Source of the DNA: Treponema sp.
GTDB taxonomy: Bacteria > Spirochaetota > Spirochaetia > Treponematales > Breznakiellaceae
Direction: 5' to 3'
NCBI GenBank assembly: GCA_031275535.1
Contig: JAISOR010000171.1
Span: 1-24,534, forward strand
Length of the DNA stretch: 24,534 nucleotides
The translations under genes were made by a program, and so were the position numbers. The notes below the pieces were generated by a model. The model was given only the letters and a program-made list of their open reading frames with translations, was not told the DNA's origin and searched no databases. Below, piece by piece: positions 7,371-15,204 of the stretch (position 1 is the first letter of the stretch; each line of letters starts with the position of its first letter).

Positions 7371-7784
7371 ATGACCATTTCAAAACTATTGCTCATCATG
7401 GCGGGCTTTATCCTTGTCGGTCTGGGTATTGCCGGCATTGTCCTTCCGGTACTGCCGACGACGCCTTTTTTGCTGGGCGCCTCTTTTTGTTTTTTAAAGA
7501 GTTCCCCCCGGCTTTACCGGTGGATCATGGGCAACCGCTTTTTGGGCCCCCGGATAGAACGGATCCGCGGCGCGGGCCTTACGGCAAGGGAGAAGGTTTC
7601 CATCTACCTCTTTGCCTGCGCTCTTATCACACCCGTCATTGTCCTCTCCCATTCCCTGCATCTGCGGATATTCCTTGTCCTGCTTCTGGTCGTAAAGGCC
7701 ATTGTCTTTCTGCGGATAAGAACGGCCCCGGCCTCCAAAAAGCCCGCCGAAGCTCCGACGGAGGTTCAACAAATAGAAGGCTAA
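7371..7784 (+). CDS. DUF454 (YbaN-like) small inner-membrane protein
   Basis: This 137-residue protein is of unknown function but recognisable family. The N-terminal hydrophobic segment (about 5-37) reads GLGIAGIVLPVLPTTPFLLGA, then come a Ser-Pro-rich turn with SPRLYRWIMGNRFLGPRI, two more membrane segments (about 84-118) and a charged, Pro/Ala-rich tail. The 'LP.LPTTPFLL' and 'S.r...Wl..n..lGp.i' patterns are typical of DUF454. A GTGAGGAGG ribosome site lies at 7358-7366, 4 nt before the ATG. It stands alone on the plus strand, divergent from the haem receptor and convergent with accA. In other bacteria relatives sit near diverse genes, so no pathway can be assigned from context. Confidence 0.85.
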   Translation: MTISKLLLIMAGFILVGLGIAGIVLPVLPTTPFLLGASFCFLKSSPRLYRWIMGNRFLGPRIERIRGAGLTAREKVSIYLFACALITPVIVLSHSLHLRIFLVLLLVVKAIVFLRIRTAPASKKPAEAPTEVQQIEG

Positions 7785-7811
7785 CCGGGGGGTAAAAATG
7801 CCGGGTCCCGG

Positions 7812-7838
7812 GGGCCGTGGTGAAGGTCTTCACGGCCC
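7812..7838. terminator. Possible hairpin at the accA / DUF454 convergent junction
   Basis: GGGCCGTG (7812-7819) and CACGGCCC (7831-7838) can pair around an 11-nt loop, and GTGAAG/CTTCAC offers an alternative inner stem. It overlaps the accA stop codon. On the minus strand a run of five T occurs only about 14 bp beyond the stem (A-run at 7794-7798 on the plus strand). It is therefore a weak terminator candidate rather than a canonical one. Confidence 0.3.
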
Positions 7839-8753
7839 TTCATGCCAATGTCCTATCTTGCGGATCTTCTGGTTCCGGTACCGGACCAGGACCGAAGGAT
7901 TCCGGCTGCACAGATCGTCCAACTCCCTAACCAGGACCTTTTTTATGATCCCCGCGGCTTCGTCGGGGTTCCTATGGGCGCCCCCGGAGGGTTCCGGTAT
8001 GACGCCGTTGATCACCTTAAATTCCAGGAGGTCCGAGCTGGTGATCCGCATCATGGCCGCCGCATCCTTTGCCTTGGTAACGTCCCGGAGCAGGATGGAT
8101 GCACAGCCTTCGGGGCTGATTACCGAATAGATGGCGTTCTCCAGCATATAGATCTTGTCCCCCACGCAGAGTCCCAGGGCGCCCCCGGAGCCGCCCTCGC
8201 CGATAATAATGCAGACCAGGGGGGTTTTAAGCCGGCTAAAATCCATGAGGTTCCGGGCAATGGCTTCCCCAATTCCCCGTTCTTCCGCCCCCAGGCCCGG
8301 ATAGGCCCCGGCGGTATCCACAAAGGTAACAATGGGACGGTGGAATTTCTCCGCCTCCCTGGCCAGGCGCAGGGCCTTCCGGTAGCCTTCGGGGTTGGCC
8401 ATGCCATGGTTCCGGTACATGTTTTCTTTAAGGGTCCGGCCCTTCTGGTTTGCCAGGATGGTAACCGGCCGGCCGTCGAGGAAGCCCAGCCCCCCGACAA
8501 TGGCGGGATCATCCCCAAAGCAGCGGTCCCCGTGGAGTTCGATGAAACCGGTAAAGATCCGGCCTATATAGTCCAGGGCATAGGGCCGTTCAGGATGGCG
8601 GGCCAGTTCCACCCGTTTCCAGGTCAACTCGGTCCGGGACGTGGATCGGATCTTTGTTTCCAGTTGTTCCAGTTCCCCGGCGGCGTCTATCCCCGATTCC
8701 TTGATCAGCCCCTTTAGTTCCTCTACTTTTTTTTGTAATTCATCGATACTCAT
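7830..8753 (-). CDS. accA: Acetyl-CoA carboxylase carboxyltransferase, alpha subunit
   Basis: This 307-residue protein has the AccA layout. An N-terminal coiled helical part (about 1-45) contains TELTWKRVELARHPERPYALDYI, close to the conserved 'W.kvqlARhP.RP...DYI' block. The crotonase-fold core includes FIELHGDRCFGDDPAIVGG, FVDTAGAYPGLGAEERG and GEGGSGGALGL, which build the CoA and oxyanion sites. With AccD it moves the carboxyl group from biotin-AccB to acetyl-CoA, giving malonyl-CoA. ATG overlaps the accD stop by 4 bp and GGGGAG precedes it at about 9 nt. It is the last gene of the fatty-acid operon. Confidence 0.95.
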   Translation of the reverse strand: MSIDELQKKVEELKGLIKESGIDAAGELEQLETKIRSTSRTELTWKRVELARHPERPYALDYIGRIFTGFIELHGDRCFGDDPAIVGGLGFLDGRPVTILANQKGRTLKENMYRNHGMANPEGYRKALRLAREAEKFHRPIVTFVDTAGAYPGLGAEERGIGEAIARNLMDFSRLKTPLVCIIIGEGGSGGALGLCVGDKIYMLENAIYSVISPEGCASILLRDVTKAKDAAAMMRITSSDLLEFKVINGVIPEPSGGAHRNPDEAAGIIKKVLVRELDDLCSRNPSVLVRYRNQKIRKIGHWHEGP

Positions 8754-9658
8754 GATCCGTACTCCCCGTTCACGGAAACCCCCGCGGCCTTTTGGGATGC
8801 CCCGGTCCCCCAGGGGCCGCTCCTGTGCAGGTCTATCAAAGCTGAAATGATCCTCCGCTGATCCTTGCGGGGAAGGATAAGATCCACGAATCCCTTTTCC
8901 TGTTGGAACTCCGCCCGCTGAAACCCTTCGGGCAGGGTCTGGCGGATGGTCCCCTCGATGACCCGGGGCCCGGCAAAACCGATAAGGGCCCCCGGCTCGG
9001 CGATGCTTACATCCGCCAGCATGGCAAAGGAGGCGGTAACTCCCCCGGTGGTAGGGTCGCAGAGTACAATGAAAAAGGGCGCCCCCGCCTTGTCCAATTC
9101 CGCGGCGGCGCTGGATGTTTTTGCCATCTGCAGAAGGGAGAAGATCCCCTCCTGCATCCGGGCCCCGCCGGATGTGGTGTAGATCAGCACCGGTAGTTTT
9201 TCTTCCGCCCCCTTGAGCAGGGCCCGGCTGACCTTTTCTCCCACCACCGAACCCATGGAGCCCCCCATGAAATTGAAGGACATGAGACCCAGGATAAGGG
9301 GCTTCCCTTCTATAGTACAGGTTCCGGTGATAACCGCATCTTTCATCCGGGCCTTGGCTTCGGCCTCGGAAAGCTTCTCCTCATAGCCGGAAAGATCAAT
9401 AGGATTAAGGGAACTAAGGGTGGCGGAAAACTCGACGAAGCTTCCGGGATCCGTTAAATAGGAGATACGATCCACCGGTTCCATCCGGTAATGATAGGCG
9501 CAGGAAGGACAGGTCTTTAGGGCCGCGTCTATAGCCTGGGCCTTATGGAAAGCGCCGCAGGCAGGACAGGCCGCGGGGCTTGACGGGTCCGGCGGATTGG
9601 CAGAACCCGGGGGATTAGCTGAATATGTTTTGGCGTTCTTTGCCGTATTAGCGGACAT
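8750..9658 (-). CDS. accD: Acetyl-CoA carboxylase carboxyltransferase, beta subunit
   Basis: A 302-residue AccD with the N-terminal zinc ribbon intact: C31-x2-C34 and C50-x2-C53 (CPACG and CPSCAY). The carboxyltransferase core follows, with MSFNFMGGSMGSVVGEK, TTSGGARMQEG and a GALIGFAGPRVI segment that ends in a run close to the family consensus. The first 30 residues form a low-complexity Ser/Ala/Asn/Pro leader with a repeated SANPP motif, longer than in most AccD proteins. The gene overlaps accC by 11 bp at its start, with AAGAGG placed 6 nt before ATG, and overlaps accA by 4 bp at its end. This keeps the two carboxyltransferase subunits translationally coupled. Confidence 0.95.
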   Translation of the reverse strand: MSANTAKNAKTYSANPPGSANPPDPSSPAACPACGAFHKAQAIDAALKTCPSCAYHYRMEPVDRISYLTDPGSFVEFSATLSSLNPIDLSGYEEKLSEAEAKARMKDAVITGTCTIEGKPLILGLMSFNFMGGSMGSVVGEKVSRALLKGAEEKLPVLIYTTSGGARMQEGIFSLLQMAKTSSAAAELDKAGAPFFIVLCDPTTGGVTASFAMLADVSIAEPGALIGFAGPRVIEGTIRQTLPEGFQRAEFQQEKGFVDLILPRKDQRRIISALIDLHRSGPWGTGASQKAAGVSVNGEYGS

Positions 9659-11009
9659 GTTCGACCTCTTCTTTTATTTCATTATAATAGGAAGTTCCGA
9701 ATTTACCGGAACGAAATTTGGCGTTCTTGATGATCCACCTCTGCTGCGCCTGGTTTGTCTGTATTCCCTCGATGACAAGCTCCCCCAGGGCTCCGGCCAT
9801 CCGGGCCAGGGCCCCTTCCCGGTTGGCCCCGTGGACAATGAGCTTGGCCACCATGGAGTCGTAGTGGGGAGGAACCATGCAGCCGGTATACAGGAAGGAG
9901 TCGAAACGGACTCCGGGGCCGCCGGGAATATCCAGCCGGGTTACCCTGCCGGGACTGAGGGCGTTGATCCGGCACTCCATGGCCCAGCCCGAAAGCCGGA
10001 CCTCTTCCGGGTTTATCCCGATGCGGCCTTCGGTGCAGGCCAGGATCTGCTGGGCCACAATATCCGTGCCGGTAATAAACTCGCTTACCGGGTGTTCCAC
10101 CTGGAGCCGGGCGTTTACTTCCATAAAATAAAATTCATCCCCCTCCACCAGAAATTCAATGGTCCCCGCGCCCCGGTACTCCAGTTCCCGGAAGAGCCTT
10201 ACCGCGCCCAGGGACATCCTTTCCCGCATCTCCGGGCTCACCCCCGGCGAAGGGCTTTCTTCAATAAGTTTTTGATGGTTTTTTTGGACCGAACAGTCCC
10301 GCTCTCCCAGGACCGCCACCTTCCCGTTCCCGTCGGCGATAATCTGGAGTTCCACATGCCGGGGGTTTTCCAGATACTTTTCTATAAAGACGGTCCCGTC
10401 CGCAAAGTTGGATTCCGCCTCCCGGCTGGCCAGGCTTACATTTTCCCCCAGTTCCCCAAGGGCACGGACGATACGCATTCCCTTGCCGCCCCCTCCGGCG
10501 GCGGCCTTGATGATCACCGGCAGTCCCAGTTCCCGGACCGCCGCCTCCGCATCCGCCGGGCCGCTTACCGGCCCATCGGTGCCGGGGGTAACCGGGAGGC
10601 CGAAGCGTTTCGCCGTACTCCGGGCCCGGACCTTGTCTCCCAGAAGATCGATTACCTCCGGGTCCGGCCCGATAAAGATAAGCCCCTTGTCCCGGACCAG
10701 CCGGGCAAAACCGGCGCTCTCCGAAAGAAAACCCACCCCGGGGTGGATGGCCTCGCAGCCGGTGTTCAGCGCCGCCATGATAAGGTTGTTTCTAACCAGG
10801 TAACTTAAAGATGAGGGGGGCGGCCCAATGCATACGGCCCTATCCGCCAGCCGTACATGGAGGCTTTCTTTATCGGCGGTGGAATAGACCGCCACGGTTT
10901 CGATCCCCAGGGCCCGGCAGGTCCTGATAATACGAACCGCTATTTCCCCCCGGTTGGCGATGAGTAGGCGGCGAACTGACGTTCGTCGAACTGAGGTCCG
11001 ATTGTTCAA
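9648..11009 (-). CDS. accC: Biotin carboxylase subunit of acetyl-CoA carboxylase (TTG start)
   Basis: A 453-residue ATP-grasp enzyme that carboxylates the biotin of AccB. It contains LLIANRGEIAVRIIRTCRALG, split as LLIANRGEIAVRII plus RTCRALG, at 15-35; HPGVGFLSES at 89-98; the glycine-rich ATP loop AGGGGKGM (171-178); ERDCSVQKNHQKLIEESPSP; and EVNARLQVEHPVSE. The start is TTG 11009 with GGAG 7 nt upstream; no ATG lies before the conserved LLIANRGE block. The N terminus is odd: MNNRTSVRRTSVRR includes a tandem TSVRR repeat encoded by two near-identical 15-bp units, whereas AccC usually has only 2-4 residues before 'kLLIANRGE'. HPGVGFLSE has V where Y is usual. Accessory repeat insertion at the 5' end is plausible. 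Confidence 0.94.
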   Translation of the reverse strand: MNNRTSVRRTSVRRLLIANRGEIAVRIIRTCRALGIETVAVYSTADKESLHVRLADRAVCIGPPPSSLSYLVRNNLIMAALNTGCEAIHPGVGFLSESAGFARLVRDKGLIFIGPDPEVIDLLGDKVRARSTAKRFGLPVTPGTDGPVSGPADAEAAVRELGLPVIIKAAAGGGGKGMRIVRALGELGENVSLASREAESNFADGTVFIEKYLENPRHVELQIIADGNGKVAVLGERDCSVQKNHQKLIEESPSPGVSPEMRERMSLGAVRLFRELEYRGAGTIEFLVEGDEFYFMEVNARLQVEHPVSEFITGTDIVAQQILACTEGRIGINPEEVRLSGWAMECRINALSPGRVTRLDIPGGPGVRFDSFLYTGCMVPPHYDSMVAKLIVHGANREGALARMAGALGELVIEGIQTNQAQQRWIIKNAKFRSGKFGTSYYNEIKEEVEHVR

Positions 11010-11021
11010 ATCCCGTCTCCG

Positions 11022-11501
11022 CTAAAGCCGTTTTACTTCAAAGAGGGCCTGGCCGTATTCTACCAGTTCCCCGTTCCCGGCTTGTACCGCCAGTATCTCG
11101 CAGTCAAATTCCGCTTCCAGGTGGTTCATCATCTTCATGGCCTCCAGGATACAGAGGGTTTCCCCGGCCTTTACCCGGGAGCCGGGCCGCACAAAGGGAG
11201 GGGCCTCCGGGCCGGGAGCATTATAGAAGGTGGCCACAATGGGGCTGGTAATCAATTCCCCCCCGGCGCCGGTTTCCGAAGCGGTACTTACCGGAAGGCC
11301 CAGACGGACCGCGCCGTCCCCGCCGGGGGCCGGAGACGGCAGGGGCCCTGCTTCCCCGGCAGGGACCGCCGCCGGGGTCCGGGAGGCCAGGGCCCCGGCC
11401 TTTCGGAGTATGAGATGCATGGTTCCATCGTCCAGGTCCAGTTCCACCGCCTGGCCGGCGCTGAATTTGTCTAAAAGGGTAAACAGGGCTTTTTCATTCA
11501 T
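11022..11501 (-). CDS. accB: Biotin carboxyl carrier protein of acetyl-CoA carboxylase
   Basis: A 159-residue AccB. The N-terminal part (1-35) has the short helical and strand segment typical of BCCP. A Pro/Ala/Gly-rich mobile linker runs from about 40 to 80. The C-terminal biotinyl domain (about 82-159) includes SPIVATFYNAPGPEAPPFV, a 'thumb'-containing form, and the biotinylation motif EAMKM at 120-124 with K123 as acceptor. It shuttles carboxyl groups between AccC and AccAD. It lies 24 bp after fabV and 12 bp before accC, so it bridges the fab and acc halves of the operon. Biotin ligase is not encoded in the window. Confidence 0.95.
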   Translation of the reverse strand: MNEKALFTLLDKFSAGQAVELDLDDGTMHLILRKAGALASRTPAAVPAGEAGPLPSPAPGGDGAVRLGLPVSTASETGAGGELITSPIVATFYNAPGPEAPPFVRPGSRVKAGETLCILEAMKMMNHLEAEFDCEILAVQAGNGELVEYGQALFEVKRL

Positions 11502-11525
11502 CGCAGCAATCTCTCCATATATCTA

Positions 11526-12749
11526 TTATATACCAGAGGGATCCACATCGGTTTCATAATCAATACCGGGCACATCAAATCCATGGGCTTCGAGAAAATC
11601 GTGTTTGAACCCCGCCACATCGGCGGCGGAGAAGATGTTTTCTTCGGTAATTTCTTCCATCCGGGCCGAGGTTTCCCTCTGGACATCCTCCCGCATTTCC
11701 CAGTCATCGATGCGGATTCGGCCCTCTTCATCCACGGGAACCTCCGCCGCTTCGGCGGCATAGAGGCGGTCCTTGTAGAGCCGGACGATCTGTTCAATAC
11801 AGCCTTCGTGGAGGCCCTTTTCCTTCATGATGCGGAAAAGGCAGGACACGTATAGGGGGATGATGGGGATCACCGCGCTGGCCCTGGTAACCAGGGCTTT
11901 ATTTACCGAGACCCAGGCGGCGCCCCGGGGTCCGGCACTGTCCGGGGCGGAAAACTTTTTGTTGATGCCCCTTGCCGCCCGTTCCAGGTCTTCTTTTGCC
12001 CGGCCTATGGTTCCGTTTTTATAGATGGGCCAGGACAATTCGGGCCCTATGTAGGTATAGGCCACGGTCTTTACCGCAGGGGAAAGCACCCCCGCCCCGG
12101 CCAGGGCGTCGATCCAGCGTTCCCAGTCTTCTCCCCCCATGACCTTGATGGTATGGGCAATTTCCTCTTCCGTGGCCGGTTCGACGCTGGCCAGGTGGAT
12201 CTTCCCGGTCAACATATCAAGGGTCCTGCCCGTATAGACCCCGCCGATGGGCTTAATTACCGAGCGGTACATTACCCCGTCTTTGGGATCCGTGCGTACC
12301 GGAGAAGCCAGGGAATAGATGACCAGATCCACCTGGGCTTTGATCTTCGCTGCCCGGGCAAGTTCTTTGATGGCCCCCACCGCCTCCGCCTTCATGGCAT
12401 CCGAGAAGGCGTCCCCGTCCAGGGTTTTTGAGGGAAGGCCCGCCCTGGCGGCTTCGGTATCAAAGGCGAGGTTGTTGTACCATCCGGGGGTTCCCGGCTT
12501 AGTGGCCGAGGCGGCCTTTTCCAGGGATATGCCCACCGTGGCGGCCCCGTATCCAAAACCCGCGGCGATCCGGCTTGCCAGGCCGTAACCGGTAGAACAG
12601 CCGATGATCAGCGCCAGGCGGGGCCCTTCCCCGGTCTTCCCGGCGAGATGGGTCTTTACGTATTGTATATTATTCCGCACCACCGCAGCGCAGCCCCGGG
12701 GGTGGCTGTTGAGGCAGATATTATTCCGTATCATGGGTTTAATAAGCAT
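11526..12749 (-). CDS. fabV: Trans-2-enoyl-ACP/CoA reductase, FabV/TER family
   Basis: This 407-residue protein is close in length to Treponema denticola TER (about 397 aa) and shares its familiar blocks: IKPMIRNNICLNSHPRGC at the start, the NADH-binding IIGCSTGYGLASR (48-60), GTPGWYNNLAF, VIYSLASPVRTDP, VMGGEDWERWI and IRIDDWEM. The catalytic Y-x8-K pair of the FabV family is Y243/K252 (PIYKNGTIGRAK). The family reduces the double bond of enoyl-ACP or enoyl-CoA with NADH and is insensitive to triclosan. Lying between fabZ and accB, with no fabI, fabK or fabL nearby, it very probably performs the last step of each elongation cycle. The start has GGGAGAAG just upstream. Confidence 0.94.
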   Translation of the reverse strand: MLIKPMIRNNICLNSHPRGCAAVVRNNIQYVKTHLAGKTGEGPRLALIIGCSTGYGLASRIAAGFGYGAATVGISLEKAASATKPGTPGWYNNLAFDTEAARAGLPSKTLDGDAFSDAMKAEAVGAIKELARAAKIKAQVDLVIYSLASPVRTDPKDGVMYRSVIKPIGGVYTGRTLDMLTGKIHLASVEPATEEEIAHTIKVMGGEDWERWIDALAGAGVLSPAVKTVAYTYIGPELSWPIYKNGTIGRAKEDLERAARGINKKFSAPDSAGPRGAAWVSVNKALVTRASAVIPIIPLYVSCLFRIMKEKGLHEGCIEQIVRLYKDRLYAAEAAEVPVDEEGRIRIDDWEMREDVQRETSARMEEITEENIFSAADVAGFKHDFLEAHGFDVPGIDYETDVDPSGI

Positions 12750-12764
12750 TGTCTTCTCCCTAAA

Positions 12765-13190
12765 CTATTGGTTACTTACCAGGCACAGCCATTCCGCTTC
12801 CACCGCCACTTCGGCGCCCACGTAGGCTTTTCCGGCCTGTTTTATCATTTTCGAGGAAACCCGGAGGTTCTCTATCTCCGACCGGAGTTCCTCTCCGGGC
12901 CGGACCTGGCGGCGGAATTTTACCTTGTCCACCGAGGCAAGAAAAAAGAGGGCGTCCCCCCCCAGGAGTCCCATTTTACGCAGCCCCGCGCCCCCGGACT
13001 GGGCCATGGTCTCTACCAGGATAACTCCCGGCACCACCGGGTATTGGGGAAAGTGTCCCCGGAAGAAAAATTCCCCCTCCGTAAAAACATGCCGGGCGAC
13101 GATTTTTTCCTTTTCCGCCGATACTATCTCATCCACAAAAAGAAAGGGCTCCCGGTGGGGGAGGAGGTTTTCAATTTCATTGGTACTCAC
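12765..13190 (-). CDS. fabZ: 3-hydroxyacyl-ACP dehydratase FabZ (GTG start)
   Basis: This 141-residue hot-dog-fold dehydratase has LLPHREPFLFVDEI at 9-22 and the catalytic segment GHFPQYPVVPGVILVETMAQ, with H46 and E60 as the predicted active pair. It removes water from 3-hydroxyacyl-ACP to give trans-2-enoyl-ACP, which FabV then reduces. The start codon is GTG 13190, sharing a GTGA overlap with the fabF stop. GGGAG lies 9 nt upstream. No FabA-type isomerase is present, so any unsaturated-fatty-acid route must lie elsewhere or use FabZ itself. Confidence 0.95.
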   Translation of the reverse strand: MSTNEIENLLPHREPFLFVDEIVSAEKEKIVARHVFTEGEFFFRGHFPQYPVVPGVILVETMAQSGGAGLRKMGLLGGDALFFLASVDKVKFRRQVRPGEELRSEIENLRVSSKMIKQAGKAYVGAEVAVEAEWLCLVSNQ

Positions 13191-14458
13191 TGTTCACTGC
13201 TCCCATATTTTTTAAAAACCACCACCCCGTTATGTCCTCCAAAACCCAGGGACCCGGAAGCGGCGGCGTTGATACTGCCGTATTGAACGGTATTGGGCAC
13301 ATAATCCAGATCACATTCCGGATCGGGATGTTCCAGATTGATGGTGGGGGGGAAAAATCCTTCCCGGATTGCCAGGATGGAGGCTATCGCTTCCAGCCCC
13401 CCTGAACCGGCAACACAGTGGCCGGTCATGCTCTTGGTGCTGGACACCTTGAGTTTGCGGGCGTGATCCCCAAAGGCGTATTTGATCATCCTGGTTTCCG
13501 TGGGATCGTTCACCTCCGTGGAGGTTCCGTGGGCATTGTAATACCGGATCTCTTCGGGGCGCATTTCCGCATCCTCCAGGGCCAGCTTAATTGCCCGGCC
13601 TCCCCCCTCGCCGGAAGGGTCCGGGGAAGTGATATGATAGGCGTCTGCGGAAGCGCCGTAACCGGCAAATTCCGCCAGGATGGGGGCCCCCCGTTTCTTT
13701 GCGTGTTCCTCGCTTTCCAGGGTCAGAAGCCCCGCCCCTTCCCCCAGGACAAAACCGTCCCGGTCCGCGTCAAAGGGCCGGCTGGCCTTTTCCGGCTCAT
13801 CGTTCCGCTTGGTGGACAGGGTCTTCAACATCAGGAAGCCCCCAACGGCGAAGGGCACGATACAGGATTCGGTTCCCCCGGCGATCACCACGTCGCAGCG
13901 GCCCAGGCGGATCAGATCCAGGGCCTGTCCCAGGGCGTCGGTCCCGGACGCGCAGGCCGTAACCTGGGTGTAGGCGGGGCCCTTGAGGCCGTAGAGCATG
14001 GAGATATTTCCCGCCGCCTCATTCCCTATCATCATGGGGACCGTCAGGGGCAGCATGCGCCGGGGGCCGGCGTCGAAGAGCTTGCGGAAGGATTCGGTCA
14101 CAATCTCAAAACCCCCGATGCCGTTTCCCAGAACCACCCCGGTCCGTTCAGGATTGGCCCCTATCCGGGGGCCCTCCCCGTCCGTCAAAAGCTCCGCCTG
14201 CCTTAGGGCCTGGTTCGCGGCGGCCACGGCAAACTGGGTAAACCGGGCCATTTTCCGGGCGTCCCGTTTATCCATCCAGGCGGAGGGATCAAAATCCTTA
14301 ACCTCCCCGGCAATGGTAACATCAAAACCGGCGGTATCGAAGAGGCTTATCCTTCCGATACCGCTTTTTCCCGCTATGAGGGAGGCTTTAAAGGCCTCCA
14401 CCGAATTGCCGATGGGAGAGATTACCCCCATACCGGTAACGACAACCTTTTTTTTCAT
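13187..14458 (-). CDS. fabF: 3-oxoacyl-ACP synthase II
   Basis: This 423-residue elongating ketosynthase has the thiolase-fold Cys-His-His triad: C169 in QVTACASGTDALG, H310 in YYNAHGTSTEVNDPTE and H347 in KSMTGHCVAGSGG. The N terminus VVVTGMGVISPIGN is standard for FabF. It condenses malonyl-ACP with the growing acyl-ACP. A strong AAGGGAGAAGGGA site precedes ATG 14458, 11 bp after fabG. In many bacteria acpP lies exactly between fabG and fabF; here that gap holds no gene. Confidence 0.95.
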   Translation of the reverse strand: MKKKVVVTGMGVISPIGNSVEAFKASLIAGKSGIGRISLFDTAGFDVTIAGEVKDFDPSAWMDKRDARKMARFTQFAVAAANQALRQAELLTDGEGPRIGANPERTGVVLGNGIGGFEIVTESFRKLFDAGPRRMLPLTVPMMIGNEAAGNISMLYGLKGPAYTQVTACASGTDALGQALDLIRLGRCDVVIAGGTESCIVPFAVGGFLMLKTLSTKRNDEPEKASRPFDADRDGFVLGEGAGLLTLESEEHAKKRGAPILAEFAGYGASADAYHITSPDPSGEGGGRAIKLALEDAEMRPEEIRYYNAHGTSTEVNDPTETRMIKYAFGDHARKLKVSSTKSMTGHCVAGSGGLEAIASILAIREGFFPPTINLEHPDPECDLDYVPNTVQYGSINAAASGSLGFGGHNGVVVFKKYGSSEQ

Positions 14459-14469
14459 TCCCTTCTCCC

Positions 14470-15204
14470 TTATATAAACATCCCGCCGTCTACGGCAAGT
14501 ACCTGTCCGGTAATATACGATGCGCCATCGGAGGCCAGGAATAAAGCCGCCTCCGCCACATCCTCACCCTGGCCGATTCGCTTTAGGGGGATGTGTTCCA
14601 GAAGTTTTTCTTTTACCCCCTCAGGGAGGGCCTTGGTCATGTCCGAGGTGATGTAACCCGGAGCAATGGCATTGACCCGGACCCCCCGGCTGGCGGTTTC
14701 CAGGGCCAGGCTCTTGGTAAGGCCGATGAGTCCCGCCTTGCTGGCGGCATAATTGACCTGTCCCCCGTTGCCATGAATTCCCACCACGCTGGACATATTG
14801 ATGATGGAACCCCTTCGCCGGCGTATCATATCCCGTCCCAGGGTCCGGGCGATTAGAAAGGCCGCGGTAAGGTTTACATCCAGGACCCTCTGCCAGTCCT
14901 CCAGGGTCATCCTGAAGGAAAGATTATCCCGGGTAATGCCCGCGTTATTCACCAGGATATCGAAACCCCCGGCGCTCTTTAGGGCTTCCTCCAGGATCCC
15001 CTCCACCGCGGCCAGGTTTCCCAGGTCTGCGCTGATCCAGTGCAGCTTTCCCCCGGCCCGGCTTGTCCGTTCCCCCAGATCCCCGGGTTCCCGGGTCCCC
15101 AGCCCCCATACTTCGGCGCCCTCCGCCAGGAACCGCTCGGTAATCGCCCGGCCTATACCTCGGGACGCCCCGGTGATTAGGGCCTTTTTGTCTTTTAGTT
15201 TCAT
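14470..15204 (-). CDS. fabG: 3-oxoacyl-ACP reductase
   Basis: A 244-residue short-chain dehydrogenase with the NADP-binding TGASRGIG (11-18), NNAG (86-89), active-site N111, S139, Y152 and K156 (NYAASK), and the PGYITSDMT loop. C-terminal YITGQVLAVDGGM is typical of FabG. It reduces 3-oxoacyl-ACP to the 3-hydroxy form. Its start codon directly abuts the fabD stop codon, and an AAAGGTGG ribosome site lies inside fabD. Confidence 0.95.
   Translation of the reverse strand: MKLKDKKALITGASRGIGRAITERFLAEGAEVWGLGTREPGDLGERTSRAGGKLHWISADLGNLAAVEGILEEALKSAGGFDILVNNAGITRDNLSFRMTLEDWQRVLDVNLTAAFLIARTLGRDMIRRRRGSIINMSSVVGIHGNGGQVNYAASKAGLIGLTKSLALETASRGVRVNAIAPGYITSDMTKALPEGVKEKLLEHIPLKRIGQGEDVAEAALFLASDGASYITGQVLAVDGGMFI

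Noticed and set aside
9597..10808. 403-codon open frame antisense to accC
   Set aside because: It mirrors a highly conserved biotin carboxylase and shows no domain, signal or ribosome site. It is a codon-bias shadow.
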